Shown: positions 1-7,544, counted from the first letter of the stretch. The stretch is DNA of 16,018 nucleotides from Rhodospirillaceae bacterium UBA4479 (GCA_002389175.1 DGNZ01000225.1:1-16018); one strand, 5' to 3'. Numbers and translations: made by a program. Notes: generated by a model not told the origin, from the letters alone.

Positions 1-383
1 TTGGTTGCACGCTCGTTCAGCCAGCTTTCCATGGTCACATAAATGCCAGCGAATGACAGGCCGATGAGGGCGCGAAAAATGGTCCAGGCGATGGGGTCGA
101 TGATGATGATGTGGCCAAGGACTGCGGCTGATGCCAGCGATGCCAATGCGGTAAAACAACGAACGTGGCCTGCGCGTTCTATAATGTAAGAGGTTGCAAT
201 GGTGCCCAGGATAAATCCGGCGAAATATCCCGATGACATGATGCCGATAATATTGGCCGAGAACCCCTCGCCAATGGCGCGAACACCGATCAACGTACCT
301 TGCAGGCTAGAGCCCATCTGAAGGAGGGCCATGCCGAATAATAGTGATGAAATAGATACAAGTTGGCTGCCTACGGCACCCAT
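1..383 (-). CDS. MFS transporter, YcaD-like (partial, N-terminal 127 residues)
   Basis: Reading the minus strand from an ATG at 383 gives an uninterrupted hydrophobic frame that runs off the left edge, so the C-terminal two thirds is missing. It begins MGAVGSQLVSIS and shows about four membrane segments (roughly residues 8-25, 38-60, 68-86 and 90-112), ending at ESWLNERAT. An N-terminal half of this length with an ESWLNERA-type motif after the fourth helix is typical of the YcaD/UMF2 branch of the major facilitator superfamily; the substrate of that branch is unclear. A G-rich ribosome binding site (GGGGGG) lies about eight bases upstream of the chosen ATG. The gene diverges from the MscS gene across a 139-bp spacer. 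The family call is firm, the subfamily likely. Confidence 0.85.
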   Translation of the reverse strand, partial: MGAVGSQLVSISSLLFGMALLQMGSSLQGTLIGVRAIGEGFSANIIGIMSSGYFAGFILGTIATSYIIERAGHVRCFTALASLASAAVLGHIIIIDPIAWTIFRALIGLSFAGIYVTMESWLNERAT

Positions 384-522
384 ACGCCATCCCCCCGAAT
401 GATTAGGAAATAGTTTACGCCGCCAAAGAGATGGGAAACAAACGCCGATATCGGTCTCGTTGATTTGAAACCATCGCTTAACTCGGCTATGTCAGCTTAA
501 GCAATGCAACCCTGATAACGGC
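384..522. promoter_or_regulatory. Divergent promoter region between the MFS and MscS genes
   Basis: This 139-bp spacer separates two head-to-head genes, so promoters for both must lie here or inside the genes. I see an inverted repeat GCTTAA (476-481) / TTAAGC (497-502) 20 to 50 bases before the MscS start, and a short CGATATCG palindrome near 445-452. Neither matches a regulator site I can name. No confident -35/-10 pair was found. Confidence 0.4.
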
Positions 523-1713
523 ATGGGCGTCTTAATGGCACAATTTCAAGAATTCTGGAATCTGGTTGTTCAGGTCTGGCACGAGGGATTCCTGGGTGTT
601 GATGTCGGCAGCGGCGTTGTCGCAATTGGCATCTTCTTGGGTTTTTTAGTTCTTCGTGGACTATTGGCGCGGTTCATTATCGGTAGCCTACGCGTTGTTG
701 TGAAACGCACCGCATGGGAGTTTGATGATCTTGCCCTAGAGGCCATCGCGCCACCGATGCGCGCTGTACCGGTTGTTTTGGGGCTGTTCGTTGCGATTTA
801 CTACCTCGAACTCGAGGGAAAAACCCACGAAATTGCGACAGATATCACACGGACCATGATCACCATGGTGCTGTTCTGGGCATTGTATCGGGGCATTGGG
901 CCTTTGAGCCGATTGTTCCGCAGTCTTGAGACGATCATCAGCCAAGAGTTTGTTGAATGGATCGTTAAAACGCTCAAGGTCGTGGTTATTGTTGTCGGTG
1001 CCGCAACCATCTTGCAATTATGGGGTATTCAGATCGGCCCAATCATCGCGGGTGCGGGGCTGTTCGGTGTCGCCGTCGCGCTGGGGGCGCAGGACCTGTT
1101 TAAGAATTTGATCGCCGGGATTTTGATCTTGGGCGAACGTCGTTTCCGCCATGGGGACTGGGTCCGGGTCGAAGGCTTGGTTGAGGGCACCGTCGAATCT
1201 ATTGGATTCCGCTCAACCGTTGTTCGTCGGTTCGATAAAGCACCCGTCATGGTGCCGAACGCGCAATTGTCCGATACCGCAGTGATCAATTTCTCACAGA
1301 TGATCTATCGCCGGATTTATTGGCACATCGGGGTCGAATATTCGACATCAATTGAACAACTGCGCCAAATCCGTGATGGGATCGATGATTACATTTCCAA
1401 TCACGATGATTTCGTCCCGCCCGAGCAGGCATCGAAATTCGTGCGGATTGATCGGTTCAATGATTCGTCCATCGATATCTTGGTCTATTGCTTTACCAAG
1501 ACAACGAAGTGGGGCGAATGGCTGATCGTCAAAGAAGAACTGGCCTACAAAATCATGGAAATTGTGCACGAAGCCGGCACTGGTTTCGCGTTCCCGTCCA
1601 CTTCTTTGTACATCGAAAGCATCCCGTCCGAACGCCCGGAAGCCTTTGTGCCGCCCGGTTCAGACAAACAAGATGCCGGGGCCAGCACGACAAACGATCC
1701 AAAGCCCGAATAA
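523..1713 (+). CDS. Mechanosensitive ion channel, MscS family
   Basis: This inner-membrane channel should open under membrane tension and release solutes on hypo-osmotic shock. The 396-residue protein has hydrophobic segments at about 30-54, 80-96, 106-124 and 148-168. These lead into the pore helix with alternating small residues (IIAGAGLFGVAVALGAQD, about 174-191). The soluble MscS beta domain follows (RHGDWVRVEG, then VMVPNAQLSDTAVINFS), and an alpha/beta C-terminus ends near FAFPSTSLYIE. A polar, Pro/Asp-rich tail of about 25 residues closes it. It is longer than E. coli MscS because of extra N-terminal helices, like YnaI- or MscMJ-type channels. The start is uncertain: neither the ATG at 523 nor the in-frame ATG at 535 has a good ribosome binding site. 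arsC follows after 32 bp, suggesting one transcript. Confidence 0.93.
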   Translation: MGVLMAQFQEFWNLVVQVWHEGFLGVDVGSGVVAIGIFLGFLVLRGLLARFIIGSLRVVVKRTAWEFDDLALEAIAPPMRAVPVVLGLFVAIYYLELEGKTHEIATDITRTMITMVLFWALYRGIGPLSRLFRSLETIISQEFVEWIVKTLKVVVIVVGAATILQLWGIQIGPIIAGAGLFGVAVALGAQDLFKNLIAGILILGERRFRHGDWVRVEGLVEGTVESIGFRSTVVRRFDKAPVMVPNAQLSDTAVINFSQMIYRRIYWHIGVEYSTSIEQLRQIRDGIDDYISNHDDFVPPEQASKFVRIDRFNDSSIDILVYCFTKTTKWGEWLIVKEELAYKIMEIVHEAGTGFAFPSTSLYIESIPSERPEAFVPPGSDKQDAGASTTNDPKPE

Positions 1714-1745
1714 TCCAATAGTCTTTTTTGCGAAGAGGAAACCTT

Positions 1746-2087
1746 ATGTCCGTCACCATTTATCACAACCCACGCTGTTCAAAATCCCGCCAGACCTTGG
1801 CGATATTGGAAGAAAAAGGCGTCGACCATGACGTGGTTGAGTATTTGACCGCGCCCCCAAGCCAAGCTGAGATGAAGCGCGTGCTGGCGAAATTGGGCAT
1901 GAAGCCAGCGGATATCATTCGCAAAAAAGAAGCCAAAGAAGCCGGGATTGATGCGGCGGCGATGAGTGACGGGGACCTGATCAAAGCCATGGTCGCGAAC
2001 CCCATTGTCATCGAACGCCCGATCGTGGTGAGCGAAGACAAAGCCGTCATGGGCCGTCCACCAGAAAATGTGTTATTCATTATCTAA
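1746..2087 (+). CDS. arsC: Arsenate reductase, ArsC/glutaredoxin-dependent family
   Basis: This cytoplasmic enzyme of 113 residues has a thioredoxin-like fold. Members reduce arsenate to arsenite using a single active-site Cys, with glutathione and glutaredoxin. The N-terminus reads MSVTIYHNPRCSKSRQTL, with the nucleophile at Cys11. The three arginines that bind arsenate in this family are visible: Arg59 (ADIIRKKE), Arg91 (IERPIVV) and Arg104 (MGRPPENVL). The start at 1746 is chosen because GAGGAAA (1734-1740) sits just upstream; an in-frame ATG at 1728 would lie before that site. There is no arsR, arsB or acr3 nearby, so this is an isolated housekeeping-type copy, possibly co-transcribed with the MscS gene. 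Some members (YffB/Spx-like) have other roles, but the three arginines favour ArsC. Confidence 0.9.
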   Translation: MSVTIYHNPRCSKSRQTLAILEEKGVDHDVVEYLTAPPSQAEMKRVLAKLGMKPADIIRKKEAKEAGIDAAAMSDGDLIKAMVANPIVIERPIVVSEDKAVMGRPPENVLFII

Positions 2088-2221
2088 CGCTGATAAGCGC
2101 AAGGCGTTGAGCGTCAAATCGACAGAGGGTTGCGGTTATTTGGAACCGCTTGCAATATGGCGCGGGGTATAGGTTGATTTTGCCCGATTATGGGTGACTT
2201 TGGGCGACGGGGAAGACCAAC

Positions 2222-2416
2222 ATGGCCGAGAAAGCCACAGGTATTAAAACGGGCAATAAAGGCGACGACAAAAAAGCGCCGGCCAAACCTACTGTGAAAG
2301 CGCCAACAAAGTCGGCTGCGAAACCAGCTCGGAAAATCGCGGCCAAACCTGCTGCGAAACCAAAACGTCGCGCCAAGGCCGTTTTGAAACCACGCGCCAA
2401 GGCAGCATCGGCGTAA
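2222..2416 (+). CDS. Lys/Ala/Pro-rich 64-residue ORF; probable N-terminus of an interrupted TPR gene
   Basis: This ORF encodes a very basic, low-complexity peptide built from AKP, AAKP and AKA units, like the histone-H1-style tails of many alphaproteobacterial proteins. It has the best translation start in the area: GGGGAAG about eight bases before the ATG. It ends at a TAA (2414-2416), but the same frame then stays open straight into the TPR protein. The residues just after the stop (QPEKQPTVSKPHTVDPEK) keep the Lys/Pro-rich style. I infer that this is the disordered N-terminus of the downstream protein, cut off by one nonsense codon or a sequencing error. It could instead be an independent small basic nucleic-acid-binding protein. 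Confidence 0.6.
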   Translation: MAEKATGIKTGNKGDDKKAPAKPTVKAPTKSAAKPARKIAAKPAAKPKRRAKAVLKPRAKAASA

Positions 2417-2488
2417 CAGCCCGAAAAGCAGCCGACGGTATCCAAACCGCATACGGTTGATCCTGAAAAATTAGAGATTTGGCGATCA

Positions 2489-3865
2489 TTGCCAGAGTCC
2501 GAGCGCAACGCGCTCCGTGAACGCGAAGCCATACGCATGTTCCAACGCGCTGCGACCAGCCATCGCGCCGGTGACATGGCGGCTGCGGTTGAAGCGTATG
2601 GCAAATCATTGCTGCTCAATCCAAAGCAACCCGATGTCTACAACAACATGGGCGTGGCCCTCAGAAGCCTAGGCAAGCTTGAAGCCGCTATCGCGTGCTA
2701 TCGCCGGGCTTTGGTGTTAAAGCCGAACAATGCCGGTGTGTATTCCAACATGGGCAACGCGCTGCGTGAAATCGGGCGTTTAGAAACGGCGATGGCGAGC
2801 CATCAACAAGCCGTCAAATTGTCACCGAAATCGACCGAGGCCTATTACAATCTAGGTTTGGTCTTGCGTGATTTGGGGCAGACCGATGCGGCGCTCAGTT
2901 GTTTTGACCGCGCGCTTGATTTGGACGAGACCCACGTCGATTGCCAATGGGACCGTGCCCTGACATTGCTTGAAATGGGTGACCTTAAAGCTGGGTTTGA
3001 GGCCTATGAATGGCGATGGAAATTAGACCGCAGCCCGCCGCGCACTTTTGATGTGCCGATGTGGGATGGTTCTGAATTGAACGGTAAAACCGTGCTGGTT
3101 CATCACGAGCAGGGCTTTGGTGATATGATCCAGTTTGCCCGCTATTTGCCGATGATCAAAGAACGCGGTGGCCAAGTGGTGGTCGAGACTCAGCCCGAAC
3201 TGGCCCGCGTGTTTGGCACGGTGAAGGGGATCGCCAAAATTTATAACCGCGATCAAACCCCGCCCAAGCATGACTTTTATATTTCAATGATGTCATTGGC
3301 GCGTATTTTTGGCACGGAACAGGCCACAATTCCGGCCAAGGTGCCGTATATCTCGGCCCCTGATTCCAACGCGGTTCAACTGCCGCCAAGCCTGGGTAAG
3401 ATCAAACGCGTGGGCATTGCTTGGGCTGGCCGCCCAACGCACCGTAACGACCGCAATCGCTCCGCTGGGTTTAAACATTTCATCGAAATTCTGGGGCTTC
3501 CCGGGATATCGGTGTTCTCGCTTCAAAAAGGTCCGGCATCTGGCGACATCTCAAACTTTGGGTGCGATGCGCTGGTGACAAATTTGTCGGGCCGCATTAA
3601 CGATTTCGCAGATACTGCTGCCATATTGTCGCAATTAGATCTGGTTATCACGGTCGATACAGCGCTTGCGCACATGGCAGGTGCCATGGGTGTGACGACC
3701 TGGGTTGCGGTGCCGTTCGCTCCCGATTGGCGCTGGATGCGGGGCAAGGATACGACGCCTTGGTATCCATCAATGCGATTGTTCCGCCAGAAACGCCATG
3801 GCGCATGGGAAGGCGTTTTTTCCGATATCCGCCGCGCACTTCGGGACCATATCGCAGAGGGTTAA
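2489..3865 (+). CDS. TPR protein with C-terminal glycosyltransferase-like domain
   Basis: The 458-residue frame has four clear tetratricopeptide repeats at about 15-48, 49-82, 83-116 and 117-150, with signatures such as YNNMGVALRSLGKLEAAI and YYNLGLVLRDLGQTDAAL, plus a partial fifth. From about residue 200 there is a GT-B-like domain: HHEQGFGDMIQFARYLP, then VGIAWAGRP (308-316), FSLQKG, and ITVDTALAHMAGAMG (387-401) followed by WRWMRG. This arrangement matches the TPR proteins with a heptosyltransferase (GT9)-like domain, related in layout to O-GlcNAc transferase, that are common in alphaproteobacteria. Some are linked to protein or flagellin glycosylation, but donor and acceptor are unknown here. 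The start is doubtful: TTG at 2489 has no ribosome binding site, and the open frame continues upstream to the stop at 2414. The cyclic-nucleotide-binding-like repeat protein follows 94 bp downstream. Confidence 0.85.
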   Translation: MPESERNALREREAIRMFQRAATSHRAGDMAAAVEAYGKSLLLNPKQPDVYNNMGVALRSLGKLEAAIACYRRALVLKPNNAGVYSNMGNALREIGRLETAMASHQQAVKLSPKSTEAYYNLGLVLRDLGQTDAALSCFDRALDLDETHVDCQWDRALTLLEMGDLKAGFEAYEWRWKLDRSPPRTFDVPMWDGSELNGKTVLVHHEQGFGDMIQFARYLPMIKERGGQVVVETQPELARVFGTVKGIAKIYNRDQTPPKHDFYISMMSLARIFGTEQATIPAKVPYISAPDSNAVQLPPSLGKIKRVGIAWAGRPTHRNDRNRSAGFKHFIEILGLPGISVFSLQKGPASGDISNFGCDALVTNLSGRINDFADTAAILSQLDLVITVDTALAHMAGAMGVTTWVAVPFAPDWRWMRGKDTTPWYPSMRLFRQKRHGAWEGVFSDIRRALRDHIAEG

Positions 3866-3959
3866 TCCCTTAATCTTCACCCATATCCGTTAACACCATA
3901 TTCATCGTTGTCGACGCAAGATAGGGCCTCCTGGGCCTCTGTCCGCTAAGGAGACATTG

Positions 3960-5816
3960 GTGGCAACGCAAGAGTACAAAGCAGGCGACGTTTTAATCGC
4001 CGAAGGGCATGTGCCCGAAGCTGCATTTCGGATCATCACTGGATCGGTCGAACTCGCCCGTTCCATTGACGGGTTGTCTGCGCCTACGGCTGTTTTGGAT
4101 CGCGGTGCGTTGGTTGGCGCCGATGAATTCCTAGACGGTTTGGCGATGACCGATACTGCCCAGGCACTTGGTAACCTCAGGGTTGAAGTCCTGACGCTCG
4201 AACAAACGGTACAATTGCTCGGCCGAAAACCAGCCAAGGCCCAAGCCGCCGGACGCCAAACCAAACCACAACGGATACAAGCCTCGCCGTCGAATGCGTT
4301 GGTCGCATTATCGGCACAGGCTGATACCGATTACAGCGCCCAAGACCCGGCCTCGACCGTATTAAAACCTGGATTATTACGCCGTCTTTTGAAACCTGAA
4401 TTCGCCGATATTCACGACCGGATTGATGTTCGCGTTGCTGAACTTTCGGGGCTCAACGGTGAACTAGCAACTCAGCATTTGGTGGCGGAATTCAATAAAC
4501 GTCGTGGCCTTCGTGCCAAACCATTGAATGCGCAAGTTGCCCTAGACCCCGGCGGCGATCCCGTCCGCGCGATGCGAGAGCTACGCAAAGTCTGCGAGCG
4601 CTGGTTGATCGACAATGGTGGTGACGTGCTGGTTTGGGGGCAGGTGGCACCATCGGGCAGCATTGTTCATATCCGATTTTTTGTCCGTGATTTTGGTGTC
4701 ATTGATCCGTTTCGTATCGGCGACGGGTGGAGCCTTTTGGTCCTGCCACAGCCATTAGATTCGTCAGGGGCACATCGCATTCATGCCGCTATATTGGCGG
4801 CGGTCCGTACCAAGGAAGCAGGCAAACTGCTGACCGTGAAACGTGACTTAGAAGTTTTGATGGAAGATGCGCGCGATAATCTGGTGGCCGATATTGGAAA
4901 CCTTGATCCATTGGAAAGCGCTGAAGATAAATTGGCGCGCGCCCGGATTTTTGCCAACACCATGCGCTTCAGAGGCCGGTCCGAAGATGCCAAGACTGCA
5001 CTGGCCCTGATCGATAGTGCGCTGACAGTATTCAGTTCTGACCAAACCCCGATTGAATGGGCGCTTGCGCATAAGGACCGCGCATTCCTGGGCCAATTCA
5101 TTGCCGAGCGGATGAATGATACGGACGCGCTACGTACATCCATGCAAGATGTCGAAGCTGCCCTGACCATTTTGCGGCCTAGCTTATTCCCCCAAGATTG
5201 GGCGGCATTGAATGATCGATTGGGTTTGGCACTTTATCGGTTGGATTTTGATAACGGTGATACCGCAACCCTGGAACGTGCGTTGCAGGCATTCCATGAT
5301 GCTCTTACCGTCTATGACCGCCAAAAGACCCCGAGCGAATGGGCCGAGGCGATGGGGCACTTTGGACAAGTTGCCTTGGTCATCGGGCGTGAAACCCGCA
5401 ATCCGAAAATGTTGTTGCGCGCGATTGAGGCATGCAACGCCGTCGTTTCCGTTCGCGATCGCAAACACACCCCCATGCATTGGGCGTCTGCGCAAAACAA
5501 CTTAGGTTCGGCGATGTTCTTGTATGGCCGGGTCGCGGGCGACCGAGGTGCCCTCGAAGGGGCCCGCGATGCATTCCGAACCGCGCATCAGATATATATC
5601 GAGAAAAATGCGGACCGCCTGGCCCGCGTTACCGAAAAGAATATGCGCCATGTTGATACGGCACTGAGCCAAAAACCCCGGAACGAGCCACCATCGCTTC
5701 CCTGGGAGCCAGAGGGCAATCAGCCCCCGTCTTTACCATGGGAATTCGATGCCCCCAGCGGCGCGCGGCGCAGAAATGACGACAATGACGTCTGGCTAGA
5801 TGACCACCTGCGCTGA
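3960..5816 (+). CDS. Cyclic-nucleotide-binding-like protein with four 47-residue TPR-like repeats
   Basis: I do not recognise a named family for the whole protein. Numbered from the TTG at 3957, residues 6-88 resemble a cyclic nucleotide-binding beta-roll (EYKAGDVLIAEGHVPEAAFRIITGSVEL), but without a clear phosphate-binding cassette. A Lys/Gln/Ala-rich linker (about 90-135) leads to an alpha/beta middle domain (about 140-320). Four tandem helical repeats follow with PxxW at 365-368, 412-415, 459-462 and 506-509, spaced exactly 47 residues. The tail carries PPSLPWE twice (578-584 and 590-596) and ends acidic (DDNDVWLDDHLR). There is no signal peptide or membrane segment, so it should be cytoplasmic, probably a scaffold or sensor. 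GTG at 3960 is preferred over TTG at 3957 because AAGGAGA (3948-3954) is five bases from GTG and only two from TTG. The upstream neighbour is also a TPR protein. Confidence 0.85.
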   Translation: MATQEYKAGDVLIAEGHVPEAAFRIITGSVELARSIDGLSAPTAVLDRGALVGADEFLDGLAMTDTAQALGNLRVEVLTLEQTVQLLGRKPAKAQAAGRQTKPQRIQASPSNALVALSAQADTDYSAQDPASTVLKPGLLRRLLKPEFADIHDRIDVRVAELSGLNGELATQHLVAEFNKRRGLRAKPLNAQVALDPGGDPVRAMRELRKVCERWLIDNGGDVLVWGQVAPSGSIVHIRFFVRDFGVIDPFRIGDGWSLLVLPQPLDSSGAHRIHAAILAAVRTKEAGKLLTVKRDLEVLMEDARDNLVADIGNLDPLESAEDKLARARIFANTMRFRGRSEDAKTALALIDSALTVFSSDQTPIEWALAHKDRAFLGQFIAERMNDTDALRTSMQDVEAALTILRPSLFPQDWAALNDRLGLALYRLDFDNGDTATLERALQAFHDALTVYDRQKTPSEWAEAMGHFGQVALVIGRETRNPKMLLRAIEACNAVVSVRDRKHTPMHWASAQNNLGSAMFLYGRVAGDRGALEGARDAFRTAHQIYIEKNADRLARVTEKNMRHVDTALSQKPRNEPPSLPWEPEGNQPPSLPWEFDAPSGARRRNDDNDVWLDDHLR

Positions 5817-5871
5817 TGATACGCGTGACCATGCCTTGAATGCCATGGCCCACAGGATTATCTCATAACGT

Positions 5872-6108
5872 ATGAGCAAGCCATCCGAACCGTTTGATAT
5901 CGAAAGCATCACCTGGCGCCAGCCCGATGGCGAGCTGGTGTCGTGCGAAGAAAAGCTATTGGTGCTGCACGAAAACTTGGATGAAATCCGTCAGGAATGC
6001 CAAGACGCATTTGAGGATGCGGTGCTGATGGGCTGCGACGAAGCCCAGATCCGTGAGGTTTTAGAAAAACTCGTCCGATCAATCCAAAACCCATATCCGC
6101 AAAAGTAA
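5872..6108 (+). CDS. Small hypothetical protein, 78 residues
   Basis: The product is a soluble, acidic, mostly helical peptide with two parts: a short N-terminal strand-like stretch (FDIESITWRQPDGELVSCEEK) and a helical C-terminal half (ENLDEIRQECQDAFEDAVLMG, then REVLEKLVRSIQNPYP). It has three cysteines but no metal-binding spacing I recognise. No known domain is evident. Codon use resembles the neighbours, and the frame fills the gap between the repeat protein (56 bp upstream) and the CBS gene, which ends five bases away on the other strand. Both support a real gene. The ribosome binding site is weak (AGGA about 14 bases before ATG). It may be translated from the transcript of the upstream gene. 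Confidence 0.7.
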   Translation: MSKPSEPFDIESITWRQPDGELVSCEEKLLVLHENLDEIRQECQDAFEDAVLMGCDEAQIREVLEKLVRSIQNPYPQK

Positions 6109-6113
6109 TTTTC

Positions 6114-6515
6114 TTATTTATTTGAGATCAGTTGGCTCATCAGATCGCGCATGCTGATCATGCCGGACAGGTACCCATCGTCGATAACGGGTAAATGACG
6201 GAAATTGTGTTCGGACATCTTCCGTGCCACGTTGGCCACGCTATCGTCCATTGAACACGTCACCACGTTCTTGGCCATGTATGAATCGGTCGCGTAATCC
6301 AGGGCATCGCCGCCATGTTCGTAAATTGCACGCACGACATCGCGTTCTGAAATCACCCCGGCCAATCCACCCTCGGCATCGATGACAAGCGCGCAGCCAA
6401 TTTTTTTGTCGGCCAAGTAGTCAATGCTTTGACGCAGCGGGCTGCCAGATTTGATGAATTTCACCGGCCCCTGGTTATCTGGGATAACATCGCGGATGGT
6501 TTTGCTGGCGGGCAT
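6114..6515 (-). CDS. Two-CBS-domain protein
   Basis: This 133-residue protein is essentially one Bateman module made of two CBS domains: about 17-66 (IGCALVIDAEGGLAGVISERDVVRA) and about 80-130 (FRHLPVIDDGYLSGMISMRDL). CBS pairs bind adenine nucleotides such as AMP, ATP or SAM and act as energy sensors, usually regulating a partner protein. The SERD and SMRD motifs at the end of each domain are typical. No catalytic or membrane domain is attached, so it would act in trans on an unknown partner. GAGGAGA lies about five bases before the ATG and fixes the start. It is divergent from the LysR gene and tail-to-tail with the small hypothetical gene. A palindromic T-N11-A box lies 18 bp upstream of its start codon. 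Confidence 0.92.
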   Translation of the reverse strand: MPASKTIRDVIPDNQGPVKFIKSGSPLRQSIDYLADKKIGCALVIDAEGGLAGVISERDVVRAIYEHGGDALDYATDSYMAKNVVTCSMDDSVANVARKMSEHNFRHLPVIDDGYLSGMISMRDLMSQLISNK

Positions 6516-6532
6516 TTAAGTCTCCTCATCGG

Positions 6533-6549
6533 TGTCTCGATTGGAGACA
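6533..6549. promoter_or_regulatory. Candidate LysR-type operator, perfect 17-bp palindrome
   Basis: TGTCTC (6533-6538) and GAGACA (6544-6549) form a perfect inverted repeat around a 5-bp centre. The inner part TCTCGATTGGAGA (6535-6547) fits the T-N11-A pattern with dyad symmetry expected of a LysR-family binding site. It lies in the CBS/LysR intergenic region, 18 bp from the CBS start and about 105 bp before the LysR start. This is the classic position for a divergently transcribed LysR regulator controlling its neighbour and itself. The assignment is an inference from pattern and position. Confidence 0.5.
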
Positions 6550-6653
6550 TTTCCACATATAATTGTAACTTATCACCCTGATATCATGTTCGCGACTGTG
6601 CTTTATACGTAAACGCCTTTCGCCCGTTTATGATTGGCGTTACCCTTCGCGCC

Positions 6654-7535
6654 ATGGATTTACGCCACCTCAAAACATTAATTGCGATTGCTGAAAATGG
6701 GTCGTTCGCGGCGGCTGGTGATGCCATTGGGCTGACTCAATCGGCAATCAGCTTGCACGTCAAAGCGTTGGAAGAAGATTTAGAAACCAAGCTTTTTGAT
6801 CGTACAACGCGTCCACCACGATTGAACACACGCGGCCGTAACCTGGTCGACCGGGCGCGCGATATCATCGAACAATGTGAAAGCCTCAGCGACTTGGTCG
6901 CGGGCGAGGCGCTTGCAGGCAGTTTGGATATCGGTTCCGTGCCAACGTTGTTATCAGGCGTCCTACCCCCTTCGTTGAACGCGATCCGCCAACAACATCC
7001 TGATCTGCGCATCCGAGTTTCCAGTGGATTGTCGGCTGACTTGGTGGGCCGGGTGCATAGTGGCGAGTTGGATGCAGCCGTCGTCACCGAACCGTCGCAG
7101 CTGCAAACGGGACTTAGCTGGCACATGTTTGCCGAAGAGCCGCTGATGGTGATCGCACCCAAAGGGACTGCGGGTAAAACGGACCGCGAACTATTGGCGG
7201 CCGGACCGTTCATTCGGTTTCAGCGCTTTGCCTGGGCTGGGCGACTGATTGATACGCATCTTAAAGACCGTGGGATCAAGGTCCATACGGGCATGGAAAT
7301 TGATTCACTCGAAGCCATCGCGTCGATGGTCGAGCATGGCCTGGGTGTTTCTGTGGTGCCAGACCGGGTCGGGGCAAATTTGCCCGACAACATTGAGAAA
7401 ATTCCGTTTGGCGAGCCCCCACTGGGGCGTGTCATTGGGGTCGTGGAGCGTCGCGACAATCCGAAGATGCATTTGATCCGTGCGCTGGTCGAAATCCTTG
7501 CGGACCTCACCAGCAAACACGAAACAAATAAATAA
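6654..7535 (+). CDS. LysR-family transcriptional regulator
   Basis: The protein has 293 residues, the usual length for the family. Residues 1-60 form the winged helix-turn-helix: MDLRHLKTLIAIAENGSFAAAG, then LTQSAISLHVKALEEDL and LFDRTTRPPRLNTRG. A linker helix follows, and residues from about 88 form the periplasmic-binding-protein-like effector domain (GSLDIGSVPTLLSGVLPP; MVEHGLGVSVVPD). The start at 6654 is chosen because LysR proteins normally begin MDLRxL at once; the upstream in-frame ATG at 6630 would add eight atypical residues. The inducer cannot be deduced. The divergent CBS gene and the palindromic T-N11-A box between them suggest it controls that gene and itself. nhaA is convergent, nine bases from its stop, and the protein does not resemble NhaR at its N-terminus. 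Confidence 0.93.
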   Translation: MDLRHLKTLIAIAENGSFAAAGDAIGLTQSAISLHVKALEEDLETKLFDRTTRPPRLNTRGRNLVDRARDIIEQCESLSDLVAGEALAGSLDIGSVPTLLSGVLPPSLNAIRQQHPDLRIRVSSGLSADLVGRVHSGELDAAVVTEPSQLQTGLSWHMFAEEPLMVIAPKGTAGKTDRELLAAGPFIRFQRFAWAGRLIDTHLKDRGIKVHTGMEIDSLEAIASMVEHGLGVSVVPDRVGANLPDNIEKIPFGEPPLGRVIGVVERRDNPKMHLIRALVEILADLTSKHETNK

Positions 7536-7544
7536 TCAGAAGCG

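Larger units (their letters stand above)
2222..3865 (+). other. Probable single gene split by one in-frame TAA
   Basis: Positions 2222 to 3865 form one frame of 548 codons whose only internal stop is the TAA at 2414-2416. The upstream piece has a strong ribosome binding site. The downstream piece has none and must use a TTG (2489) or an internal ATG (2537) that falls inside the first TPR. The 24 codons between the TAA and the TTG read as plausible protein. The simplest reading is an ancestral 547-residue protein with a Lys-rich tail, TPRs and a glycosyltransferase-like domain, recently interrupted or misread by one base. Confidence 0.55.

Noticed and set aside
2088..2110. Terminator after arsC (CGCT-GATA-AGCG)
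   Set aside because: The stem is only four base pairs and no T-tract follows.
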